Shown here piece by piece: positions 36,439 through 45,364 of a stretch of DNA of 64,000 nucleotides (position 1 is its first letter; every line of letters starts with the position of its first letter). A program made the position numbers and the translations under genes. The notes beneath the pieces are model-generated. The model searched no databases. It was given only the letters and a program-made list of their open reading frames with translations, and was not told the origin of the DNA. Source of the stretch: CAWJMN01 sp963844055 (GTDB lineage: Bacteria; Planctomycetota; Planctomycetia; Pirellulales; Pirellulaceae); the NCBI GenBank assembly GCA_963844055.1, contig CAWJMN010000002.1, positions 496,001 to 560,000 on the forward strand. Direction: 5' to 3'.

Positions 36439-36822
36439 CGTAGGAAACCTCGCCTCCTTTCCTGCAAGCTTGCGAAAAGCACCTAAAAAAGCCGGAACGA
36501 CCAGCCTCTAATATAGATGGGCGAAAAGTCCCCTGCAGCCCTGCAAAACAAGCCCCATAAAACTGGCTTTGGCCGTACTACGTTGGTTTTGGACCAAACC
36601 CATCGGTAAAGAAGCTTGGCAACGAGTCCTTTTTGCTTACGAAATGGCACTATCAGACTAGCAAATGCTGAGCAAGATTTCCGGGTGAAAATGATCGAAA
36701 TTGAGGGCGGTTTTGGCTGAATTCCCTTTGCATAACGGTGCGTCCGGCACTAGGTTGTAGACGCTTTGGGTGCAAAACGGATTGCGCCTCTCGAGAAATG
36801 AATTGGAAAAGGAGTTCTGGCC
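36439..36822. other. intergenic region between divergent genes
   Basis: About 380 bases containing promoters for the DUF1501 gene (minus) and the Ala/Cys-rich membrane protein (plus). An AAGGAG site ends it on the plus side. No other element is recognisable. Confidence 0.4.
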
Positions 36823-37902
36823 ATGGCCGACGAAACCACTGCGCCTTCTGTGACGAATCCCAGCTGGATCGATCAACGCCTGGATCGGATTGATGAGGCG
36901 CTGCTTGGAGTGCTGCCTCGCCAAGAACGCCTGGCCGTAATCGCTGGACTTGAAACGCGTCTATTGAAGCTTGTGGCCGAAAACCCGGAGCTTGAAAAGT
37001 CCGTTGCGACTTCGCTGGAATCGCCCAACGTTGTCGCTTGCCGTACTGAAGTGCAAGGTGAAGCCAAGCGAGCTTCGTCTGCCAAACAGCGTCGCTCACG
37101 CCTAGCGTTTTCGTCGGGCGTCATGGGAATCGTGGCGTTTGTGCTGATGATCCTGAGTCCGGTGATTTATGTTTTGGCCTCGGTCATGGAAGGGATCATG
37201 GATGGCGCGGGGGAGATCGGCGCTGTCGTGTTGCTGGTGGGGTTCGTCTTTGCATTGTCCCTCGGCGGCCTAGGAGCCATTTTGCTAGGGATCGTCTCGC
37301 TGGTAAAGATTTCGCGCAGTCGCAATCAATTGGTGGGTGGAGGCTGGGCCGTCACGGGACTTTGCACCGGGGCCCTACCAATGTTTGCGGGAATGCTCGG
37401 CATGCTCATGCTGGCACCGCTGGTGGCAGAATTTGCCAGCGATAGCATGGCCAGTTCGCCAGTCTATGCCGTACAGGTTTCTGCCAACGCTTGCCCCACC
37501 AACGGCTATTATCCGACGCCGGTTAGCGGTAGCAATGCTGCATCGCCTTATGGCAATGCGTGCGCCCCAGCGGCCGTGTGCACCGCCCCAGTGTCCCAGT
37601 ACGCCGCCCCAGCAGCCGCGTGCGCCCCAGCGGCCCAGTGCACAGTTCCCATGAGTGTTCCTGCACCACTTTCCGCCCCAACGGCCGGCCTGCCAGTGCT
37701 TGTATTGCCGCTGGACCCCTCGACCGTACCGCTGGGAATTGATGTTTCGGAACCGAAGGGAAAGGAAGCTGCCGAACTTTCCCCCTCCATCCCCACAACA
37801 CCAACCAGTGAGCCCAAGCTCGGCGAGCAATCGTCCGATGTACCACCGGTAAAAGAAGTGCCACCGGCGATCGAGCCACTAAAAAGCGATGCAGCGAATT
37901 AG
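36823..37902 (+). CDS. membrane protein with Ala/Pro/Cys-rich tract
   Basis: A protein of 359 aa, with AAGGAG upstream of the ATG. The N-terminal part is a helical domain (about residues 12-80; LDRIDEALLGVLPRQERLAV). It is followed by three membrane segments in a DUF4190-like arrangement (MGIVAFVLMILSPVIYV, AVVLLVGFVFALSLGGLGAI, GALPMFAGMLGMLMLAPL). The C-terminal 140 residues are low complexity: first a tract of CAP, AAx and APxx units with regularly spaced cysteines (NACAPAAVCTAPVSQYAAP), then a Pro/Glu/Lys-rich tail. Function is unknown. The last 100 bases of this gene recur 1.8 kb downstream. Confidence 0.7.
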   Translation: MADETTAPSVTNPSWIDQRLDRIDEALLGVLPRQERLAVIAGLETRLLKLVAENPELEKSVATSLESPNVVACRTEVQGEAKRASSAKQRRSRLAFSSGVMGIVAFVLMILSPVIYVLASVMEGIMDGAGEIGAVVLLVGFVFALSLGGLGAILLGIVSLVKISRSRNQLVGGGWAVTGLCTGALPMFAGMLGMLMLAPLVAEFASDSMASSPVYAVQVSANACPTNGYYPTPVSGSNAASPYGNACAPAAVCTAPVSQYAAPAAACAPAAQCTVPMSVPAPLSAPTAGLPVLVLPLDPSTVPLGIDVSEPKGKEAAELSPSIPTTPTSEPKLGEQSSDVPPVKEVPPAIEPLKSDAAN

Positions 37903-37936
37903 GCAAAGGGAAGGCCGTGCACGGTTCGCCAAAGTA
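37798..37936 (+). repeat. direct repeat, copy A (3' end of the Ala/Cys-rich gene)
   Basis: This sequence covers the last 35 codons, stop and about 30 bases of 3' flank of the gene at 36823. It recurs with few substitutions and a one-base indel at 39631-39770. The two copies bracket the gene at 38125. Confidence 0.85.
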
Positions 37937-38124
37937 TTGAGCTTTGGCGACAAAAGAGATGTTAGCGCAAACATTTAGCTGAAACACTTGTTCTTTGAAT
38001 ACGATGCCGTTACCTGACACAGTCGATTACACGCCTCAGATCATTCAGTAGACCCTTGCGAGATAGACCGCGTTAACGCCTTCTTTGACATAAAGCAGGA
38101 CGGTAGGCACTGACCATTGTTGTT

Positions 38125-39594
38125 ATGATTCAAAATTCAATACGCAGAACAATCAGCCGCCTTTTTGCTCTGTTCGTAGCGACATTACTGCTTTGGTCAA
38201 CGGCTTCCTTAGCAACGAGCCATCCACCGGACGCAGAAGAACTTCCAACTGAAACAGATGCGCTGATTGGTGCGATTACTATTCAAGGCACCCCAGAGAA
38301 GGATGGGAACCTAAACCATCCCCTCCGAGGGACTGAGTCGAATTCACGCGTCGTCAACAACTTGTATCTGAATGATGTGTCGGACGCAGACGTCTATTCA
38401 ATCAACTGCGCGTATCCCACGATCCTTTACGTGCAGGAATCTCGCTGCACCGATACGGCGATTGCTGACCTGATCATTCGAACGGTACCGGAAGATGTCA
38501 GCTTGTCCATGATTGCCTTTGACAGCAACGAGACGATTACGGGCAATTTTGTATTGTCCTCAAAATCTCGGCTGAAGCACTTGAAGGCATTTCGTGTTTT
38601 GAGTGGAAGCGTTTCTCCGAAGGTGCTTGGCGCCTTAGCCGAAGGAGTCGGTCTCAAAGAACTTTCTTTGAGCGAGTGCAATGGATTTTCTGTGAGCCAT
38701 GCAGAAATGATTGCGAGGATGAGTCGCTTGGAGACGCTTAAACTGCCCACGCGATTAAGCGATTACCAAGGCGACACAGATGAGGAGAGGAGAAAAACCT
38801 TTATTTCCTGCCTCGACGCATTCGCAGGAAAGCTCAAGCGACTAAGGAACCTTTCAGCGGCCTCGTTGGCGGCGGCAGAATTCGTTGAGCGATTTGGTCC
38901 GTCTAAAATTTATAAATACGAATCGCTGAAATTTTCGACAGTAGCTGATCTTGAGTCCTTACGCAAACTACCGCAGCTATCGAGCATTGAAATCGTTGCG
39001 GATAAAATTCCTCCCAAAGTGGTGTGCGATGCAATCTCGAAACATCGGACTCTCAAGCAAGTTTCGATTATCGGAATGAACTTTGTCGAGGTTCCCGTGG
39101 ATGTTTGGAATTCTTGGGATCATATCGAGAAGCTCTTCTTGTCCTACACCGACGGATTTTCGCAAGCCCACTGCAACGGAATCGGCTCATTAGTAAATCT
39201 TGTTGCGGTGTCCTTACATTGCGATCACGAACTTGACTGCAAGGCGATAAGCAGCTCCCTTGAATCTATGGATCGATTAGAGGTGCTAGAGATCTATGCT
39301 CTTAGTGGTACGCCCTCGCGTTTTATCGATTCATTTGACTTCTCTGTGATTCGCCGGTTACGCAGTTTGAAAACGTTAGTACTGGTAGAATTAAATGGGA
39401 CCGTCAAGAATCACAAAATCCCTCTTAGCAAGGAATGGTCAGAGATCATTCGGGAGTCTTGCCTTCAAGTGATGGACCTAAATTTTATCGATGACCTATC
39501 GGAAGAAATGCAATCGCTTTACAGCGGCCCTCAAAGACATTTCGGGATTGTACCTTGGCCCTATGAGTACAACTGCGATCAGGCAGAGCGTTAG
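38125..39594 (+). CDS. secreted leucine-rich-repeat-like protein
   Basis: A protein of 489 aa. A signal peptide (RLFALFVATLLLWSTASLAT) precedes a long mature part with irregular leucine-rich-repeat-like units such as LKHLKAFRVLSGSVSPKVLG, LKELSLSECNGFSVSHAEM, LRSLKTLVLVELNG and LEVLEIYALSG. Repeat spacing is loose and no capping motif of the neighbouring LRR genes is present. Its composition is more AT-rich than the flanking genes and it is bracketed by a direct repeat, which suggests insertion or a rearranged duplication. No ribosome binding site is obvious before the ATG. Function unknown. Confidence 0.65.
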   Translation: MIQNSIRRTISRLFALFVATLLLWSTASLATSHPPDAEELPTETDALIGAITIQGTPEKDGNLNHPLRGTESNSRVVNNLYLNDVSDADVYSINCAYPTILYVQESRCTDTAIADLIIRTVPEDVSLSMIAFDSNETITGNFVLSSKSRLKHLKAFRVLSGSVSPKVLGALAEGVGLKELSLSECNGFSVSHAEMIARMSRLETLKLPTRLSDYQGDTDEERRKTFISCLDAFAGKLKRLRNLSAASLAAAEFVERFGPSKIYKYESLKFSTVADLESLRKLPQLSSIEIVADKIPPKVVCDAISKHRTLKQVSIIGMNFVEVPVDVWNSWDHIEKLFLSYTDGFSQAHCNGIGSLVNLVAVSLHCDHELDCKAISSSLESMDRLEVLEIYALSGTPSRFIDSFDFSVIRRLRSLKTLVLVELNGTVKNHKIPLSKEWSEIIRESCLQVMDLNFIDDLSEEMQSLYSGPQRHFGIVPWPYEYNCDQAER

Positions 39595-39630
39595 CGGCTG
39601 AGGGGTCTATGTCCCTGGTCCGTAACGCCA

Positions 39631-39770
39631 GGACCAACTCGTGAGCCCAAGCTCGGCGAGCAATCGTTCGATGTACCACCGGTAAAAGAAGTGCCACCGG
39701 CGACCGAGCCACTAAAAAGCGATGCAGCGAATTAGGCAAAGGAAATGGCCAAGCACGGATCGCCAAAGTA
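39631..39770 (+). repeat. direct repeat, copy B (orphan 3' end)
   Basis: An imperfect copy of 37798-37936. It keeps the in-frame end of the Ala/Cys-rich gene up to its TAG, but has no gene in front of it. It is a remnant of a duplication or of an insertion into one of two tandem copies. Confidence 0.85.
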
Positions 39771-39900
39771 ATAAGCCTGCGTCATGCAGTGGTGAGTGCT
39801 GCACAAGCCTTTTGAATTATGCCATGCTTCACATCGCGGCCGACCTGCGCAAGACAAACGCGAGGTAGCCGCAGTACTGCGATGGTAAGGCTTTCGTTAC
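39771..39900. other. non-coding stretch after repeat copy B
   Basis: No gene is visible. It lies between the repeat remnant and the stop codon of the minus-strand gene that ends at 39901. Confidence 0.35.
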
Positions 39901-40569
39901 TTACGCCTTCGGTGCCGGCACTGGAGGTGCTGGTGGAGCAGCAGGAAATGGGGCGACTGGTGCTGCAGGTGCAACTGGAAGCGGCTTGGCATCTTTATCT
40001 TGCATCGTCCCTACCGCTGCGTAGATAACGATTGTGTCTGGTCGCAACACGCTCTGATAGAACGGATCTAGCGGTAAGAAGTCACCGTTATACTCCACCG
40101 CCAAAACATTGGTTGAATCTTCCAGTCGTTTCACCAAGTCGTCGGCGTCGATGATTTTGCCGGACACATCCCAGGCTCTCACTTGCTCGAGTGAGATTTT
40201 GAATTTTCCAAATCCGTTGGGGCGATTTACCACATACTGCTGTTCTTCTTGCACCGAGACCGGGACTAAGACGGTGTATGCCTCCTCCACAACCTTCCCA
40301 TCTTTCTCAACGTTCTTTATACGTTGTTCCGGCTTCTGAACGGTCTTCGCCACAGTCCTGGTGCGAGTTTCCGCTGCGAACTTTGGCTTGGCGATATGAA
40401 TCGCCTTCCCATCCTGACTAGCTTTGGCGATTGAGACGTTTTCCAAGTGGATGTAAACCGAGTGCGGCCCGCTCTTGGGCACCCAGGACGGTGCCTTGGT
40501 TTCCTCCTGAGCCGGAACTTGAGCAGGGAACAAGAATACCAAACTTAGCACCATCAAGTTGCGAAACAT
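39901..40569 (-). CDS. secreted hypothetical protein with Ala/Pro tail
   Basis: A protein of 222 aa from the ATG at 40569, chosen because GAGGAG lies ten bases upstream and a signal peptide follows (LMVLSLVFLFPAQVPAQEE). The middle contains a VYIHLENVSIAKA segment, a Lys/Thr-rich stretch (TRTRTVAKTVQKPEQRIK) and a small beta-rich part. The C-terminus is a low-complexity Ala/Pro tail (VAPAAPVAPFPAAPPAP). The pattern of repeated Thr-Val-Lys units recalls exported planctomycete proteins with 'RTRTV' motifs. No enzymatic function is recognisable. Confidence 0.65.
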   Translation of the reverse strand: MFRNLMVLSLVFLFPAQVPAQEETKAPSWVPKSGPHSVYIHLENVSIAKASQDGKAIHIAKPKFAAETRTRTVAKTVQKPEQRIKNVEKDGKVVEEAYTVLVPVSVQEEQQYVVNRPNGFGKFKISLEQVRAWDVSGKIIDADDLVKRLEDSTNVLAVEYNGDFLPLDPFYQSVLRPDTIVIYAAVGTMQDKDAKPLPVAPAAPVAPFPAAPPAPPVPAPKA

Positions 40570-40875
40570 GGAAACTAGCTCCTCGTCATTTTGACTGCGA
40601 CCCCGCAGCGGCATTGAAAGCCTTTACTACTAACCCACAGGAAAGTACGGCAATCCAAAAGTCGTACCGCACAGACCGATCCTCCGGCACGACTTCCTAA
40701 TGTATATCCAGTGGGTTTAGCTATCGCAACAAAAATCGTCAGCTTTCAAACAGCGATCGAGTTCGGGATCATCTCGCCGGTGAAAATATCACATAGCCGC
40801 AGTTCACCAGCGGGACGTGATTGAGATATCACGGGAATTTGCTGCACAGCACGCAGTGGTAAGTGCTAGACGGGG
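40570..40875. other. intergenic region
   Basis: About 300 bases between two minus-strand genes, with no gene visible. A small inverted repeat (CGTGAT/ATCACG at 40816-40832) has no T-tract. Confidence 0.3.
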
Positions 40876-41790
40876 TTATTCGGTTAGCCATCCCTTGTTG
40901 CGAATAAAATTCCTATCACCATCGCAAAGTATATCTACATCAACGGTGATTTCTTTATTATCTGCCGTTCGAACTAGCTTGGCTTTTCCAGCAGACATAC
41001 TCACAAATCTGGCTCTCACGGAAAACTTTCCATCAGCAGACATCCAGACACGGACCTTGCGTTGTTCAACCGCTTCAGCCTTGGCCCGTTCTAATGCCTC
41101 GGCTTCGAGCCTTCTCTGTGTCTCCGCCTCTATGTCTGCGAGAACTTTTTCTCGGTCCTTGGCAAGTTCCTTCATCTCCTTCTTATGGTCGTAGATTGTT
41201 ACGTAAAGTTGCTTGCCGTTCAGACTGCGATCACTCAATTCCAGACGATAGACGCGCTCTTGAGAAACGTCAAAAACTATGTAGCCGCGCCTCGTAACAC
41301 CTGGATTCAAATCTTCCGACCTATCCAACGCACCAGGTGCAGAGAACAAGCTTTCATTTTCAACATAGAGCTCGCCACTATCTCCAACGAGCCTGAACCG
41401 TGGCATTTTGGAGTAGACTTTTCCATTATTTGTGACAAGCAGTTTAATGAAGAGGTATCTGCCATCAGCTCTTTCATTAGCAATTGGATGAGGGTGTAGA
41501 TCTTTAGACCAAAAAAACTCATCGACACAGCAGGTGAAGTTGCCGAGCGATACTTTATCTCCTATCGAATAGGTTCGAACTTTTTGGCCGGCCCCTTTTT
41601 CCGGTTTCACCTCAATGTTTTTGGATATTGAACTGTCCTGCGATGCAAGATCATCCAGAGGAACAGTGCCAATACCGATCAAAACACAGCCACCACAAAC
41701 AGCCAACGGTAGGCCGATACAGAGAAGTCCGACGGCAAACAATATGCCTGCCATACTTCCCAAGAAACTCCCCGGTGAACTGTTTCGCAT
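40876..41790 (-). CDS. DUF4352-like plus SHD1 domain membrane protein
   Basis: A protein of 304 aa. One N-terminal membrane segment (MAGILFAVGLLCIGLPLAV) is followed by a DUF4352/TelA-like Ig-type beta domain (VSLGNFTCCVDEFFWS, DGRYLFIKLLVTNNGKV, NPGVTRRGYIVFDVS). A charged helix then spans about 45 residues (Glu/Lys/Arg-rich), leading to a C-terminal SHD1-type domain: RVWMSADGKFSVRARFVS, GKAKLVRTADNKEITVDV and the closing DGDRNFIRN. SHD1 domains are strongly expanded in planctomycetes. Likely an exported, membrane-anchored protein of unknown role. Confidence 0.75.
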   Translation of the reverse strand: MRNSSPGSFLGSMAGILFAVGLLCIGLPLAVCGGCVLIGIGTVPLDDLASQDSSISKNIEVKPEKGAGQKVRTYSIGDKVSLGNFTCCVDEFFWSKDLHPHPIANERADGRYLFIKLLVTNNGKVYSKMPRFRLVGDSGELYVENESLFSAPGALDRSEDLNPGVTRRGYIVFDVSQERVYRLELSDRSLNGKQLYVTIYDHKKEMKELAKDREKVLADIEAETQRRLEAEALERAKAEAVEQRKVRVWMSADGKFSVRARFVSMSAGKAKLVRTADNKEITVDVDILCDGDRNFIRNKGWLTE

Positions 41791-42197
41791 CGCTGCCCCT
41801 TCTTACGTCCCGCCAACTTCGACCTACCGAATTCAAGCTCTTCGAAGGACTGCACTATTGCATCACCAAGATCGATGATGTCCGAAAACAAAAAGGCGAG
41901 AGGATCGTACATCTTCCCTAAAACAATGAGCGAGTCGCTCCCAACGTTGCCTAGGCGGTTAACGTTGCGAAATCGAACAGAGGGATCGCATTCTGACTCG
42001 ACTGCAATGGTTAACTGAATTTCACAGAGCAACTTCAGAGTAGGGTGCCATCCCCCCCATGAAATTGAACAAAAACCATTTCCAGTAACAAGTCGCAGAA
42101 CGAACAAATTGCCAACTTGCGTGAGAACGCCGGGCGGTCACTTGCCTGAGAGGCTCGCTAAGAAAACACACGGTTTTACGAGACAAGCAAAGAAAAA
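41791..42197. other. intergenic region
   Basis: About 400 bases with no supported gene, between the SHD1 gene and the terminator of tRNA-Val. Open frames here lack a start context and cross into coding regions antisense. Confidence 0.35.
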
Positions 42198-42226
42198 GGG
42201 GACAGACAGTAAAACTGCCTATCCCC
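42198..42226 (-). terminator. rho-independent terminator of tRNA-Val
   Basis: On the minus strand GGGGATAGGCAGT pairs with ACTGTCTGTCCCC (two G-T pairs) around a TTT loop and is followed by TTTTTC. It lies directly after the tRNA. Confidence 0.88.
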
Positions 42227-42229
42227 TAG

Positions 42230-42303
42230 TGGGCGGTACAGAACTCGAATCTGTGACCTCAACGATGTCAACGTTGCGCTCTAACCAACTGAGCTAACCG
42301 CCC
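42230..42303 (-). tRNA. tRNA-Val (anticodon GAC)
   Basis: A 74-base cloverleaf on the minus strand: acceptor GGGCGGT/ACCGCCC, D arm with TAGCTCAGTTGGTTAGAGC, anticodon stem CAACG/CGTTG with loop TTGACAT (GAC at the anticodon), and T arm with TTCGAGT. The discriminator base is A. CCA is not encoded. Confidence 0.95.
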
Positions 42304-42503
42304 GCGTGAGAAGAAATTTTGATCTCGCAAGCCGATTGGGTCAAGGGCATGGCCGCAAGGAGATCGCCAGCAGGCGTCCTAAAATCCTTTGTCCGTTCAG
42401 GTTACGACGAATATAGCGACGAAAAAAATAGCCACAGGCGTTAATGGGCTGGGATAGAGGGACGGACATGGCGAACCGCCCACTTTCCTCACCCAATCTA
42501 CAC

Positions 42504-43463
42504 CTAGTCGCGGCGATAGAACTGCTGGCGATAGTCAGGGATGCAAAGGACAACGAGCGACCAGATTCCGGCCGGAAATAGGATGCAAGCACAGCCCAGG
42601 CTAGAAAGGATCGAGCCGATGATGGCCATGACGTAGCCTCGGCGGAACAACATGCAGACAGAGCCCGCCATCGCCAACAGTGTAAACACAGGCATGATGA
42701 TCAATGCCCCGTAGGCACCGATGTAAAATCCCGCACGGGCTTCTGCGGGCTGATTCGCGGCTAATTCCTCAACGTTGACGGCAAATGCGGTGTTGAGAAC
42801 ACAATAAACCAATGCCAGCAAGTTGCCCAGCAGCGTTATCACTCCCGGCACGATGATCGGCCAAGCGGCGGCTTGTTGCCGAAAGCCCCCCATGTTTGCT
42901 ACGGGAGCATAAGACGGGGTCGCATACGGATTGGGTAAGCCGGTTCCAAACGCTGGCTGCGCAGGGGGCAAACTGAACCCTGCTCCGGAAGCACCGACGG
43001 CCGGAAGGTCGTCTAAAGGGCTTAACAGCGGGCCAGGAGAGCTAACAGGCTGAAGCGTATAAAGTCCATCAGCGCCCACACCCTGATTTTTGTCGCCGGC
43101 CATCCCGCCCAGAGCAAGTGGAGGAAGCGCACCGCTGGGGCTTGAAGGGGGTGCAATCGGCTTGAGCGGCTGCAGCGCAGGACTGGCCGGTGCCTTGGGC
43201 TTGTTAAGTGGAGGCAACGGCTCCAGGGGCTGCAAAGGCTGAAGCGGCGGCAGGCCGGGGCTTGCTGGGGGCGCGCTTGGCTTGGGCGCAGACATCTTGG
43301 GGTCGGCCGGTCGCAGGACGGGCGTTGATGGCGCGGCAGGCTTCGGCGGGGACGGAATTTGTATGACGCTGCCGCAGGTGGGGCACTTCCCCTTTTTGCC
43401 TGCCATGGCATCGGGAGTCGTAACACTACTGTTGCAAACGGTGCAGTTAAACTTGATGGTCAT
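42504..43463 (-). CDS. zinc-ribbon membrane protein with Pro-rich linker
   Basis: A protein of 319 aa. The first 40 residues form a small zinc-ribbon (FNCTVCNSS ... GKCPTCGSVIQIP, two CxxC pairs), of the type that opens many planctomycete membrane proteins. About 150 residues of Pro/Leu/Ala-rich low complexity follow (repeated LPPLQPLQPLEPLPPL-like units), then three to four membrane helices (PGVITLLGNLLALVYCVL, GAYGALIIMPVFTLLAMAG, VMAIIGSILSSLGCACIL). The C-terminus is short and ends DYRQQFYRRD. No enzymatic motif. Probably an inner-membrane protein with the ribbon in the cytoplasm. Confidence 0.75.
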   Translation of the reverse strand: MTIKFNCTVCNSSVTTPDAMAGKKGKCPTCGSVIQIPSPPKPAAPSTPVLRPADPKMSAPKPSAPPASPGLPPLQPLQPLEPLPPLNKPKAPASPALQPLKPIAPPSSPSGALPPLALGGMAGDKNQGVGADGLYTLQPVSSPGPLLSPLDDLPAVGASGAGFSLPPAQPAFGTGLPNPYATPSYAPVANMGGFRQQAAAWPIIVPGVITLLGNLLALVYCVLNTAFAVNVEELAANQPAEARAGFYIGAYGALIIMPVFTLLAMAGSVCMLFRRGYVMAIIGSILSSLGCACILFPAGIWSLVVLCIPDYRQQFYRRD

Positions 43464-43665
43464 TGTGGGCCCCTCGCCGGCCTAAATGGATACCGCCTGG
43501 CCAATCGCCCTCGCCCTTCCCAGGGACAACGCAAAACCCATTTGGCGGTTTAGCGCAAGCAGCAAAGGCCAAGATTACTTGGTTGGTAAGGGGCCGTCAA
43601 TCTTCTGGGGGACCGCCGGGAAGAATCCTGGTGGATTTGCCCCTGGGAAAATCTCCAAAAGCGAT

Positions 43666-44631
43666 CTAGCCGGCAAATGCCTCGCGCATTTGGGCCAAGT
43701 ACTTGGGACATTCTTCGCGTGGATCGCCTGCCTCTTCGAACTCCAGCACGATGTAGCCCCGATAGTGAGCCTCCTTGAGGAGCTTGGCGAGCCGCGGTAG
43801 GTCTGAGGGCTTCTTTTTGCCGTCAGGACCGGAGGTGGTCATCTTCACCTGCACATTGAGGGCATACGGCGCAACCTGTGCCATCTCGGCATAGACGTCG
43901 TCACTGTGGAAGTTGCCGCTATCGAGATTCACGCCGAAGTGAGGGCTGGAAACGTCACGCACAAATTCCAGCAGCCCCGCAGCGGTGGCCGTGGGGCCGC
44001 CGTGATTCTCTAGTGCTAGGTAAACACCATGCTTGCCGGCATGTTCACAGCATTCTTCCAGGCCGCTAACCATCAGTGCGTGCGACTCCGCCTTGGTTTG
44101 TCCTGGCTTGGCATGCCCTGCAAATACGCGGATGACCGGCGCTCCCAAAATGGCCGCACGCTCGATCCATTGCTTGACCGAAGCGATCTCACTCGTTCGC
44201 TTTTCGCCGATCGGATGGCCGAAGTCGTTGCCCACTGCCGTGCCAGAAATATCCAGGCCCAAGCGAAAGGCGCACTGCGCGATTTGACGCAGGTACTCGG
44301 GCGTTACACTGGCCGGAAAGTAATACGATGTAAGCTCCGTCCCTTCGAGCTGGAACTTGGCACAATCATCGACAAAGTCCGCCATGGTCAGCTTCGCCTC
44401 TTTGCCGTTGAGCATGTCGCGATAGCTATAGGCGGCCAGCGAGAACTTGAACTTGCTTTGGCCGTTGCGGGGAATCGGCTCAATCGCATGAGCGGATGGA
44501 GTCGTTACGCCCCAAGCCACTGCTGCTGCCGAAGCGACACCCAGGCCAGCGTTTTTTAGCCATTCACGACGCGAGACGGTTGCCGAGTGGTTTTGAAGCG
44601 AGTGACTGGCTGAAGGAAATGGCAAGCTCAT
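43666..44631 (-). CDS. TIM-barrel sugar phosphate isomerase/epimerase, Tat-exported
   Basis: A protein of 321 aa from the ATG at 44631. A twin-arginine signal is present (SRREWLKNAGLGVASAAAVA), then the AP-endonuclease-2-like barrel begins with FKFSLAAYSYRDML. Metal and active-site segments are seen: ELTSYYFP, GHAKPGQTKAE, LALENHGG, then FGVNLDSGNFHSDDV and the final GYIVLEFEEAGDP. This family covers xylose-isomerase-like, 3-keto-glycoside and inosose enzymes. Export implies action on extracytoplasmic sugars. The frame reaches further upstream but the Tat signal fixes the start. The preceding gene ends in a terminator, so it likely has its own promoter. Confidence 0.88.
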   Translation of the reverse strand: MSLPFPSASHSLQNHSATVSRREWLKNAGLGVASAAAVAWGVTTPSAHAIEPIPRNGQSKFKFSLAAYSYRDMLNGKEAKLTMADFVDDCAKFQLEGTELTSYYFPASVTPEYLRQIAQCAFRLGLDISGTAVGNDFGHPIGEKRTSEIASVKQWIERAAILGAPVIRVFAGHAKPGQTKAESHALMVSGLEECCEHAGKHGVYLALENHGGPTATAAGLLEFVRDVSSPHFGVNLDSGNFHSDDVYAEMAQVAPYALNVQVKMTTSGPDGKKKPSDLPRLAKLLKEAHYRGYIVLEFEEAGDPREECPKYLAQMREAFAG

Positions 44632-44778
44632 GGAGTGGTCCTTATCCAAGCGAAGTGAAGTGGATAAGAAGTACCGTAAAGCGCCGGCAGCGCGATTGCA
44701 ATCCGATAATCCCAAACCTCGTCCCTTAAAACAGATCCGTAGCTCTCGTGCGAACTTGTCCTGTCCGCGCATGAAAAA

Positions 44779-44805
44779 GCCACAGGAGATTGCTCAGCCT
44801 GTGGC
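44779..44805 (-). terminator. rho-independent terminator after rsfS
   Basis: On the minus strand GCCACAGG pairs with CCTGTGGC around an eleven-base loop, followed by TTTTT (A-run at 44774-44778). It lies 30 bases past the rsfS stop codon and just ahead of the epimerase gene. Confidence 0.85.
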
Positions 44806-44834
44806 CATCTGTTTTTGAAAGTCTTGAAAGCGGA

Positions 44835-45218
44835 CTAGCGCTGCACGCGTGGTGCACCAGCCCAAAGATCTTCTAGGCGGTAGTAGTCGCGATGGTTCTC
44901 ATCAAAGAGGTGCACGATCACCGACCCGTAATCGAGCAAGATCCAGTGGCTCTCTTGATAGCCTTCGGTGCCGAGTCGCTTTTGCTCGAACTCTTTTTGC
45001 AGGACATCATCGATGGCATCACTCATGGCGCGCAATTGACGATTGCTGCTGCCGGTGGCAACGATGAAAAAGTCGAAGATGGCGGTCTGCTCGCGCAGGT
45101 CCAGGATCACGACGTTCTGTCCACGATTTTCTTCAGCCGTCCGCGCGGCAGCCAATGCTAATTGCAGACTGCGTTCGCCACGTCCGCTGGAAGTTGATTC
45201 TGCCGCTGTCGTACTCAC
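44835..45218 (-). CDS. rsfS: ribosomal silencing factor RsfS
   Basis: A protein of 127 aa of the Iojap/RsfS family. It binds L14 of the large subunit and blocks subunit joining when nutrients are scarce. Family signatures are IFDFFIVATGSSNRQLRAM near residue 50, EGYQESHWILLDYGSVIVHL near residue 85, and FDENHRDYYRLEDLW near the end. The first twenty residues are Ser/Glu-rich and variable. It follows dprA by about 150 bases on the same strand and ends in a good terminator. In many bacteria this gene is beside nadD, which is not the case here. Confidence 0.95.
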   Translation of the reverse strand: MSTTAAESTSSGRGERSLQLALAAARTAEENRGQNVVILDLREQTAIFDFFIVATGSSNRQLRAMSDAIDDVLQKEFEQKRLGTEGYQESHWILLDYGSVIVHLFDENHRDYYRLEDLWAGAPRVQR

Positions 45219-45364
45219 CGAGTGATCCTTAACTTGAAAAGCCGGTTGCCCTCCCCCAATAGGAGACAGCAGACCGCCTCAAGGTTCGCAAGAAACCTGT
45301 CAAACCGTTCTATTGTAAAGGTCGAGGGCGAACCTGCCAGCCCTAGGAGCCTGCGGATTGGGGG

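Noticed and set aside
39786..40867. 15-base near repeat GCAGTGGTRAGTGCT at 39786-39800 and 40853-40867
   Set aside because: It is short, has only two occurrences and no palindromy; both lie downstream of minus-strand genes but chance or shared 3' flank debris explains it.
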